Shown here in pieces: positions 1 to 4,965 of a DNA stretch of 6,778 bases. The stretch's first letter is position 1. Each line of letters starts with the position of its first letter. Under the pieces are notes generated by a model. It was not told the DNA's origin. It worked only from the letters and a program-made list of their open reading frames with translations, and ran no database searches. The position numbers and the translations under genes were made by a program. Origin of the DNA: an uncultured Microbacteriaceae bacterium (GTDB lineage Bacteria > Actinomycetota > Actinomycetes > Actinomycetales > Microbacteriaceae); contig CAIVOR010000061.1 in the NCBI GenBank assembly GCA_903907615.1, positions 1 through 6,778 of the forward strand. The letters are read 5' to 3'.

Positions 1-6
1 CCGAGT

Positions 7-11
7 AAGGA
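7..11 (+). promoter_or_regulatory. Shine-Dalgarno site of the lipoprotein gene
   Basis: AAGGA lies 7 nt before the ATG at 19, a normal ribosome-binding spacing. It supports this start over the in-frame ATG at codon 8, which would remove the positively charged N-terminus of the signal peptide. The promoter, if separate, lies outside or at the very edge of the window. Confidence 0.7.
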
Positions 12-18
12 TAATCTC

Positions 19-552
19 ATGAGGCGACGCGCCCTTGCCATGTTTTCCGCTCTCGCGCTTGTGGTTGTGCCGCTCAGTGCCTGCAGTGCCGGCCCTGATC
101 GGGAGGCGGCAATTCCGTGGGACATCGTCGTACAGGGTACGAACGGTGCGGCAACGAAGGTTGCTCCCTGTGGTGACTACTCAGAGCAATTGTCGTGCGT
201 CGTTGATCCGTCTCAGACGCACGCCACTGTTCTGAACGGAAGCTCCGTCCTTTTTGCCGCGGCAGATCACAAACCGGCGTCGAAGGCGACAATCACCAAG
301 GTGTGCTGGTCGCCTGCCGGCGAAGTGGAACCGAGTGATTGCGACACCGATGGCAAGCCCATGACTCCCGGCCTGGTAACGCAGACCACCATCTCGGGAT
401 TCCCGGCCATTTCTCTTGCCGCGACAAAGATCCCCGACCCGAGCCCTGACGCTCCCGAAGACGGCGTTTATCCGCTCCCCGCCGCCATCTACCTCACCGT
501 GGATGGCCGTGACGTCGTAGTCGAGATTGCCTGCTGCACCACGCTTCGCTAG
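19..552 (+). CDS. Small secreted lipoprotein, function unknown
   Basis: This 177-aa protein carries a type II (lipoprotein) signal peptide: an Arg-rich n-region (RRR at residues 2-4), a hydrophobic core at about 5-18, and the lipobox LSAC at 19-22. Cys22 is the expected lipidated residue after signal peptidase II cleavage, so the protein should be anchored on the outer face of the cytoplasmic membrane. The mature part of about 156 residues has six further cysteines (51, 60, 96, 108, 172, 173), including a CC pair five residues from the C-terminus, which suggests disulfide bonding. No transmembrane segment follows the signal. I do not recognise a family, and there is no catalytic motif I can name. 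It stands alone, followed by a tRNA gene 68 nt downstream. The coding call is secure because signal peptide, lipobox and ribosome-binding site all agree; the function is unknown. Confidence 0.85.
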   Translation: MRRRALAMFSALALVVVPLSACSAGPDREAAIPWDIVVQGTNGAATKVAPCGDYSEQLSCVVDPSQTHATVLNGSSVLFAAADHKPASKATITKVCWSPAGEVEPSDCDTDGKPMTPGLVTQTTISGFPAISLAATKIPDPSPDAPEDGVYPLPAAIYLTVDGRDVVVEIACCTTLR

Positions 553-562
553 GGAGACACGA

Positions 563-603
563 CGGTCGGCGTCAGGCGCGCGCTGATATCCTGAGAGCGA
601 CCG
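563..603 (+). other. Nested inverted repeat between lipoprotein and tRNA
   Basis: CGGTC (563-567) pairs with GACCG (599-603), and inside it TCAGG (572-576) pairs with CCTGA (590-594). The two stems are separated by a symmetric 4x4 internal loop and closed by a 13-nt loop. It could act as a terminator-like structure after the lipoprotein, but no T-run follows, so a classical rho-independent terminator is not supported. It also overlaps the candidate tRNA -10 element, so it may be coincidental. Confidence 0.3.
587..592 (+). promoter_or_regulatory. Possible -10 element of the tRNA gene
   Basis: TATCCT fits the actinobacterial TANNNT -10 pattern and lies 28 nt before the mature tRNA 5' end, which would give a short leader of about 21 nt for RNase P removal. 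No good -35 hexamer is visible about 17 nt upstream. The call rests on position and one hexamer only. Confidence 0.3.
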
Positions 604-620
604 GACTTGTACCGTGTCAC

Positions 621-694
621 GGGGCGGTAGCTCAGCTGGTTAGAGCAGCGGACTCATAATCCGTCGGTCACGGGTTCAAGTCCCGTCCGCCCTA
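621..694 (+). tRNA. tRNA with CAT anticodon (elongator tRNA-Met, or tRNA-Ile2)
   Basis: A full cloverleaf can be folded by eye. The acceptor stem is GGGGCGG (621-627) with CCGCCCT (687-693), and the discriminator is A694. The D arm is GCTC/GAGC (630-633/643-646). The anticodon stem is GCGGA/TCCGT (648-652/660-664) with loop CTCATAA and anticodon CAT at 655-657. The T arm is ACGGG/CCCGT (670-674/682-686) with loop TTCAAGT. No CCA is encoded. The anticodon stem lacks the three consecutive G-C pairs typical of initiator tRNA, so it is not tRNA-fMet. A CAT anticodon serves either elongator methionine or, after lysidine modification by TilS, the isoleucine AUA codon; I cannot separate these from sequence alone. 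The first acceptor pair is G-U, which is slightly unusual. Confidence 0.95.
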
Positions 695-717
695 CGTCGA
701 CACAATGCCGCTCGCCG

Positions 718-2532
718 CTATCCCTTGCGTGAGGTAGTTACCGCATATCCGCCGGCCGTACCTGGGCTCGAACCGAACTGTGACTGAGCGATGACTCGCA
801 CCTGATACACGGATCGCTGCGCGAGACCGGTGATAACAGTAGAGGTCACCAAGGTCCCGCCCGATGTGGCGGTAATCTGTTTGCTCTGCCATGCCGAGGA
901 CGTGCTCTTGCGATATTCGACGCGGTACGCGGTGAGCGGTGCGCCGTTAGTGCTCGCCGGTGCCGTCCACGATACGGTCGCCGTGGTGCCAGTTGTGGAG
1001 ACGCTGACGCTCCGGGGGGCAGTTGGAATGCCAGTCAGGGTTGTCGCGTTGGTCACGGCCGAGACTGTGCCGTTTCCGACGCTGTTATGAGCGGTCACCC
1101 GGAAGGAGTATCGCGTGTTTGCCGACAGCCCCGTGACGGTGGTGCTTGTCGAGGGAGATGTTGCCGTGACCGATCGCCACGTGCTCAGTGTCGAGGGGCG
1201 ATACTCAACCAGGTAACTGTCGATGCTCGCGCCACCGTTCGCGCTGGGCACCGTCCACGTTACGGTCGCCGCCGTGGCGGTGAGGTTCGATACCGCGGGC
1301 GTTCCGGGTGCTGACGGAGCCACAGGGGCTGGTGGGGTCGGAGTCGGTGTTGGCGTCGGCGTCACGGGCGGACTCGTGGGGTCCGTCCCCAGCGCGAGGT
1401 TCTGAATGTTGAGCGTCAGGTTGGGGCTACACGATGACAGCGCGCAATTTGACTTGCCGGCAGCCACGATGGCCGCGGTCACTTCGGCGGCTGTCTTCGT
1501 GGGGTTTGCTGCGATGTACAGGGCGGCCACGCCGGCGGCGTGGGGGCTGGCCATGGATGTTCCCGAAATCGTGGCGGTGCCGGAACCCAACCACAGCGAG
1601 GTAATGCTCTCGCCAGGCGCGTAGACGTCGACGCACGTGCCGTAATTGCTGAAATAGGCTGCGGTCAGGCTGTTGGTGAGGGCGCCCACCGTGAGGGCTT
1701 TGGACGCCGAGGCGGGGGAGGCACCGCAGGCGTCGACGGCGCTGTTACCTGCGGCAACCGCAGAGACGACTCCAGCGTCGACGGCGGCGTCCACGGCGGT
1801 GTTGAGGTAGCTTGCGTATCCACCTCCAAGGCTCATGTTGAGCACAGCGGTCTTGCCGGGCGTCTTAGCGGAAATTGCATAGTTCACGCCCGCCAGGACG
1901 TTCGACATACTGCCCGATCCGTTGCAGTCGAGCACACGAACAGGGATCATCGTGGCCTTGCTCGCCACTCCGTAAACCGACGAACCAACCGTGCCGGCCA
2001 CGTGTGTGCCGTGGCCGTTGCAGTCCACCCAGGTTCCGAGTCCGGTGAAATCACGGGCACGGGTTGTGTCGAGAGTGCCGCCAAAATCGGCGGGACGGTT
2101 GGAGACACCCGTGTCGATGATGAAAACGTCAACTCCCGTGCCGGCCGAGTCGGGGTACGTGTAGGTCGAGTCTGCGGGAGCGGTCACTTGGTCGAGTGCC
2201 GAGATTCCCCAGGTGGCACCGGAGCGCAGCGCGGACATGGTGACGATGCTGTCCGGCACGATCTGTGCCTGTGGGTTTTCGGTCTGAATCGCGGCCACCT
2301 CGCTGGCTGACAATGTGACGGCCACGCCGTCAATCGCGCGCGTGTACACGTGATCCGGGGTTTCGCCGATCTGCGACAAGTCGGTGACGAGCGGGGCGAC
2401 CTGGCCATCGGGGACGCTGATGATGTAGGTGGACTCATCTGCCGCGACCGCCGGCAGGGCGGAACTTGCGGCGACGATGGCGCCAGCGGCGACAGCACAC
2501 AGAACGGAACTCAGGAGGGCACGTCGTTTCAT
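718..2532 (-). CDS. Secreted subtilisin-family (S8) serine protease with two fibronectin type III domains
   Basis: This is a 604-aa extracellular endopeptidase of the proteinase-K-like S8 type. Counting from the ATG at 2532, there is a signal peptide at about 1-31 (MKRR, hydrophobic core, AVA site). An inhibitor-I9-like propeptide follows at about 33-100, then the catalytic domain at about 105-370. Asp140 sits in IIDTGV, His174 in NGHGTHVAG, the oxyanion Asn263 in AAGN, and the nucleophile Ser326 in GTSMASPHAAG. Six cysteines at 171, 203, 269, 300, 363 and 368 probably form disulfides. A Thr-Pro linker (about 390-401) leads to fibronectin type III domains at about 410-498 and 505-600. There is no sortase motif or C-terminal membrane anchor, so it is probably released. 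An alternative TTG start at 2544 adds four residues (MTIH); neither start has a strong ribosome-binding site, and I chose the ATG because it opens directly on the MKRR n-region. No dedicated partner gene is adjacent. Confidence 0.95.
   Translation of the reverse strand: MKRRALLSSVLCAVAAGAIVAASSALPAVAADESTYIISVPDGQVAPLVTDLSQIGETPDHVYTRAIDGVAVTLSASEVAAIQTENPQAQIVPDSIVTMSALRSGATWGISALDQVTAPADSTYTYPDSAGTGVDVFIIDTGVSNRPADFGGTLDTTRARDFTGLGTWVDCNGHGTHVAGTVGSSVYGVASKATMIPVRVLDCNGSGSMSNVLAGVNYAISAKTPGKTAVLNMSLGGGYASYLNTAVDAAVDAGVVSAVAAGNSAVDACGASPASASKALTVGALTNSLTAAYFSNYGTCVDVYAPGESITSLWLGSGTATISGTSMASPHAAGVAALYIAANPTKTAAEVTAAIVAAGKSNCALSSCSPNLTLNIQNLALGTDPTSPPVTPTPTPTPTPPAPVAPSAPGTPAVSNLTATAATVTWTVPSANGGASIDSYLVEYRPSTLSTWRSVTATSPSTSTTVTGLSANTRYSFRVTAHNSVGNGTVSAVTNATTLTGIPTAPRSVSVSTTGTTATVSWTAPASTNGAPLTAYRVEYRKSTSSAWQSKQITATSGGTLVTSTVITGLAQRSVYQVRVIAQSQFGSSPGTAGGYAVTTSRKG
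1334..1363 (-). repeat. Hexanucleotide repeat encoding the Thr-Pro linker
   Basis: Five consecutive GGNGTY hexamers on the + strand (GGGGTC, GGAGTC, GGTGTT, GGCGTC, GGCGTC) encode the TPTPTPTP linker between the protease domain and the first fibronectin type III domain. The third base of each unit varies and the last base is mostly C. Such a tract could change length by slippage in multiples of two residues without breaking the frame. Confidence 0.75.
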
Positions 2533-2689
2533 GTGGATAGTCAATCAGGTCACTGCGCCGGCAATTGCCAAGAAACGTCCAATAAACGTTCACCGTTCTT
2601 CGAGGATTTCTGGCCCCCATTGCGGCTGGTCTGAGGTTTGCGTGTGTGTCAGCCGGGGTGCCACCGCCGGTTTCGCTAGGTTTTAGCAC
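2533..2689. promoter_or_regulatory. Divergent intergenic region between protease and DUF1684 gene
   Basis: Both start regions read outward from this 157-nt spacer, so it must hold promoters for both genes unless one is served from elsewhere. It contains a 10-bp perfect palindrome GGCAATTGCC (2560-2569) and two copies of AAACGT (2573-2578 and 2584-2589), 11 nt apart. Either could be a regulator site close to the protease start. I could not assign a convincing -35/-10 pair for the protease. Confidence 0.4.
2677..2682 (+). promoter_or_regulatory. Possible -10 element placing transcription start at the GTG codon
   Basis: TAGGTT fits the actinobacterial TANNNT -10 pattern and ends exactly 7 nt before the GTG at 2690. 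The usual -10 to transcription start distance would put the first transcribed base on the start codon, giving a leaderless mRNA. No strong ribosome-binding site is present; only AGG at 2678-2680. No clear -35 element is visible. Confidence 0.35.
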
Positions 2690-3526
2690 GTGACCGATAA
2701 CGTACCCACCGCTGAAGAGTTGTACGCCACATTTCGCCAACGGCGACACGAATCCGTGATCCTGCCGCAGGGAAACCTCGCTCTCACGAATACGGCATGG
2801 TTTTATGGCGAACCGGGGGTCGAGGAACAGGTCTGGGGTGTGCCGGGGTGGTGGGCGACGCTTCCGGGTGATGAGCCGGGAGTCGCTTTTCGTGCCGAGG
2901 CTGCCGACGGTGTTCTCGTTGATGATCAGCTCGTCGACGGAACCGTTGTCGTTCGGGCAAAGAATGATTCCGCGCCGTCATCGATTGTCTTCGCGGAGGG
3001 CGTCACGGCCTTTGTGATTGCGAGCGAAGAGGGACGATATGCGCTGCGGGTCTGGAACGCTCAGTCCGAGGACATCGCCAACTTTGGCGGCATTGATGCC
3101 TTTCCCTACAATCCCGACTGGGTGATCCAGGCTACGTTCACACCGATTGAGGGCGGACGCGCCGTGGGAGTGGACCACCTCAAGGACGAGGGAAAGACGC
3201 GCGAGAAGATCATCCCCGCCGATATTTCATTCACGCACGGGGGAGTGGACTACTCGATCGAAGCATTCCAGGAGGGGCGCGCCCTGCTCCTTGTGTTTTC
3301 CGACGCGACGAGCGGCGACTCCACTTACAGCGTCGGCAGGTTTCTCATGTGTGCCCCCAATGCCGATGGAACCATCACGCTCGACTTCAACCGGGCGTAT
3401 CTTCCGCCCTGCGCTTTTAGCTATAACTTCAACTGCCCCATGCCGCCAGAAGCTAATCGCTTCAGTTTTGCCATTGAGGCAGGAGAAAAGAACGTGCTCA
3501 ACCGCGAGGGTGGCCTCCTGCACTAA
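2690..3526 (+). CDS. DUF1684 domain protein
   Basis: This 278-aa cytoplasmic protein has no signal peptide or membrane segment. It belongs to the DUF1684 family on the strength of its C-terminal signature blocks: FPYNPDW (138-144), DATSGDSTYSVGRFL (205-219), LDFNRAYLPPCAF (231-243) and CP-PPEANR (249-257), ending in AIEAGEK (261-267). The family has no established biochemical role that I can state. Cys241 and Cys249 fall in the conserved C-terminal block. It uses a GTG start with little Shine-Dalgarno support and may be leaderless. It is divergent from the secreted protease and convergent with the PadR-like regulator. Its TAA stop (3524-3526) overlaps the regulator's stop on the other strand. 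It appears intact and monocistronic. Confidence 0.9.
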   Translation: MTDNVPTAEELYATFRQRRHESVILPQGNLALTNTAWFYGEPGVEEQVWGVPGWWATLPGDEPGVAFRAEAADGVLVDDQLVDGTVVVRAKNDSAPSSIVFAEGVTAFVIASEEGRYALRVWNAQSEDIANFGGIDAFPYNPDWVIQATFTPIEGGRAVGVDHLKDEGKTREKIIPADISFTHGGVDYSIEAFQEGRALLLVFSDATSGDSTYSVGRFLMCAPNADGTITLDFNRAYLPPCAFSYNFNCPMPPEANRFSFAIEAGEKNVLNREGGLLH

Positions 3527-4110
3527 GACTTCGGCAGAGCAGACCCGTCGGCCGGTTTGAGAGGACGACGACCGCGCTTGGGGCGCTCAGCCGAGAGTCC
3601 CCATCCGTGTTCGCTTGTCGTCGATACCTCGGTACGTGAGCGGTCCACAATCGAGCGGACTGTGTGGGCAAGGTCTTCTTCGGCCAGGGCGAGCAGCCAT
3701 GCGGTGCGCGCCTTGGCGTCGTCGCCGGCGGGAGGCTCGGGGAGTTCGCCGAATGAGAATGACAGAGCGTCAAAAGCGGGAACCGGATTCACGTGCGGCA
3801 ACGAGCGCACCATGAAGACAAGATCGAGGAGATCGGCCCACGCGGTATCCCGACTAACTCCCTCGGGCTCGAGCCAGGCAGCTATCTCGGCTGATACGGA
3901 GTCGGTCAACTGATAAAGGGGGAGACCATCGCTGGTTTGGCCGCCAGTCACCACCTTGTCGTCTCGCACGAGGCGATCGAGGGTGCTGTAGATCTGCCCC
4001 ACGTTCGTTGCGGCACGATGCGGGGCACGCGACGTGAGTTCTGCATGAAGTTGGAGGCCATACTGGGGACCCAGCGACATGATGGCAAGCAGGCAGTCGC
4101 GAACGGACAT
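3523..4110 (-). CDS. PadR-family transcriptional regulator
   Basis: This 195-aa DNA-binding regulator has a winged helix-turn-helix at about 1-80. It includes the family-type LGPQYGLQL segment (13-21), the recognition-helix region GQIYSTLDRLVRDDKV (38-53) and the wing ending LPLYQLTD (63-70). The rest (about 85-160) is the helical dimerisation part, and the tail is basic, with RPKRGRRPLKP (176-186) resembling a degenerate AT-hook. The ATG at 4110 is chosen because a strong AGGAGG lies 6 nt upstream; the longer GTG frame from 4149 would place this ribosome-binding site inside the gene. PadR proteins are usually ligand-responsive repressors acting on a neighbouring gene or themselves. No transporter or phenolic-acid gene is adjacent, so autoregulation through the repeats upstream is the simplest inference. 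Its stop overlaps that of the convergent DUF1684 gene by 4 nt. Confidence 0.88.
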   Translation of the reverse strand: MSVRDCLLAIMSLGPQYGLQLHAELTSRAPHRAATNVGQIYSTLDRLVRDDKVVTGGQTSDGLPLYQLTDSVSAEIAAWLEPEGVSRDTAWADLLDLVFMVRSLPHVNPVPAFDALSFSFGELPEPPAGDDAKARTAWLLALAEEDLAHTVRSIVDRSRTEVSTTSEHGWGLSAERPKRGRRPLKPADGSALPKS

Positions 4111-4116
4111 TGCGTG

Positions 4117-4122
4117 CCTCCT
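4117..4122 (-). promoter_or_regulatory. Strong Shine-Dalgarno site fixing the PadR-gene start
   Basis: AGGAGG on the minus strand is 6 nt before the ATG at 4110. It is the best ribosome-binding site in the window and decides the start against the upstream GTG at 4149. Confidence 0.85.
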
Positions 4123-4140
4123 TGCCTGCAATCGAGCGTG

Positions 4141-4170
4141 AGTCTCCACAATACTCTACTGGGTGAGACT
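4141..4170. repeat. Inverted repeat in the PadR-gene leader
   Basis: AGTCTC (4141-4146) and GAGACT (4165-4170) are perfect 6-bp inverted arms around an 18-nt spacer that itself contains one ATACTC (4151-4156). It lies 31-60 nt upstream of the PadR-like start codon and overlaps the candidate -10. It could be an operator or a leader hairpin; 6-bp arms can also arise by chance. Confidence 0.35.
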
Positions 4171-4196
4171 TTAGCGCCAGATGTAAGAATTGTGAT
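4168..4196 (-). promoter_or_regulatory. Candidate promoter of the PadR-family gene
   Basis: On the minus strand, ATCACA (4196-4191) and TAAAGT (4173-4168) are separated by 17 nt. The second fits the TANNNT -10 pattern and the first is a weak -35. Transcription would begin near 4160, giving a leader of about 50 nt that contains the strong ribosome-binding site. The first ATACTC inverted repeat (4195-4205) overlaps the -35 edge, as expected for an autorepressor site. Based on visual matching only. Confidence 0.3.
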
Positions 4197-4330
4197 ACTC
4201 GGTAGATAAAACGTTAAACTAGTCATCGAGTATATATATAAGCCGTATACTAAAAAGACAGTATACTCAGTATCTATTTAGCATTAACTACATACTCGTT
4301 ATGTATTAAAGATATATACTCGGTATGTTG
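4191..4330. other. A+T-rich gene-free segment between PadR and DUF3145 genes
   Basis: By hand count 98 of 140 bases (70%) are A or T, in sharp contrast with the GC-rich genes on both sides. It includes a 10-nt TA run (4231-4240) and holds no open reading frame I can support. The 4111-4464 gap as a whole contains the PadR-gene leader, this segment with its ATACTC repeats, and a GC-richer portion (about 4335-4464) that must supply the DUF3145 promoter. I could not assign a convincing -35/-10 pair there. Confidence 0.75.
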
Positions 4331-4331
4331 T
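4195..4331. repeat. Array of ATACTC repeats forming ATAC-N3-GTAT inverted repeats (putative operators)
   Basis: Four copies in the same orientation are ATACTCGGTAG (4195-4205), ATACTCAGTAT (4263-4273), ATACTCGTTAT (4292-4302) and ATACTCGGTAT (4316-4326). Two are perfect ATAC-N3-GTAT inverted repeats and two have one mismatch. A reverse half-site CGAGTAT occurs at 4227-4233, and GTATACT occurs at 4245-4251 and again at 4261-4267. Homology extends a few bases beyond the core, for example ATCTATT, ATGTATT and ATGTTGT. Start-to-start spacings are 68, 29 and 24 bp, so this is neither a CRISPR array nor a regular tandem repeat. The symmetry, clustering and position before a regulator gene suggest operator sites, possibly for the PadR-like protein. 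Confidence 0.6.
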
Positions 4332-4464
4332 TGCTCGACCGGGTAGTCAGCGCATTCTCAGGCTCGCGTTGCGAATTCCGCGCCGTCGTGTGACACTAAT
4401 GGTGCTGTATCACGTTTCGAATGGTCGTTGGGGAAGACGAACCAACTAAGAAACGGATACCCGC

Positions 4465-4965
4465 ATGTTCAGCAATAGCAGTGGTGTGATTCAGATCCAC
4501 TCAGCACCCAAAGCCCTCACGTCTCACGTGGAGTGGGCTATTTCTGGTGTCTTAGGCTCACCCGTGCATCTGCGCTGGGAACAGCAGCCCGTCGCACCCG
4601 CCATGCTCTGTGTGGCGCAAAAGTGGGCCGGCCCGGCCGGATCAGCGGCACGCATTGCCTCGGCGCTCTTCGGCTGGCGGGAACTGCGTTTTGAGATTTC
4701 TGAAGACGCGACCGCGCCCAACGATGGAACGCACTTCATGCACACGCCGACACTCGGCATCCATCGCGTTCATGTGGATGCCACGGGATCGACCTACATT
4801 ACGGAAGCGCGATTGCAGCGACTCTGCGACGAGTCGGGAGACAGCATGGCTGCGTTCCGGGAATCCGTTGCTCAGGAGCTGGGTCGCGCATGGGACGACG
4901 AACTAGACGTGTTTCGGGCCCGCATCATGGATCGCAGCGTGACCTGGTTACACAGCGTCGGCTAG
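4465..4965 (+). CDS. DUF3145 family protein
   Basis: This 166-aa protein is recognisable as the actinobacteria-restricted DUF3145 family. Its N-terminal block contains GVIQIHSAPKALTSHVEWA (8-26), then PVHLRWEQQP (33-42), and a W-RELRFEI block at about 71-79. A central HTPTLGIHRVHVDATG stretch (92-107) and a C-terminal acidic-helical part ending WLHSVG complete it. There is no signal peptide or membrane segment. The function is not established. From recollection, members are commonly found beside fabF in actinobacteria, as here, which hints at a link with fatty-acid synthesis but proves nothing. The ribosome-binding site is weak (ACGGA about 7 nt before the ATG). Its TAG stop (4963-4965) overlaps the fabF stop on the opposite strand by sharing CTAG. 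The A+T-rich repeat region lies upstream and could influence its promoter. Confidence 0.9.
   Translation: MFSNSSGVIQIHSAPKALTSHVEWAISGVLGSPVHLRWEQQPVAPAMLCVAQKWAGPAGSAARIASALFGWRELRFEISEDATAPNDGTHFMHTPTLGIHRVHVDATGSTYITEARLQRLCDESGDSMAAFRESVAQELGRAWDDELDVFRARIMDRSVTWLHSVG

Noticed and set aside
1540..2310. Open reading frame of 256 codons on the + strand
   Set aside because: It is antisense to the catalytic domain of the S8 protease, rich in Gly/Arg/His without any motif. It is a shadow frame.
4111..4149. Longer N-terminus for the PadR-like gene from GTG at 4149
   Set aside because: The strong AGGAGG at 4117-4122 is correctly spaced for ATG 4110, and the family domain begins there.
4231..4240. 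TA run as part of a replication origin
   Set aside because: No DnaA-box cluster (TTATCCACA type) and no dnaA, dnaN or parAB nearby; fatty-acid genes flank it instead.
4195..4331. CRISPR-like or iteron array
   Set aside because: Repeat units are only about 11-16 nt, unevenly spaced (68, 29, 24 bp) and degenerate, with no spacers of constant length and no replication or cas gene nearby. Operator sites fit better.
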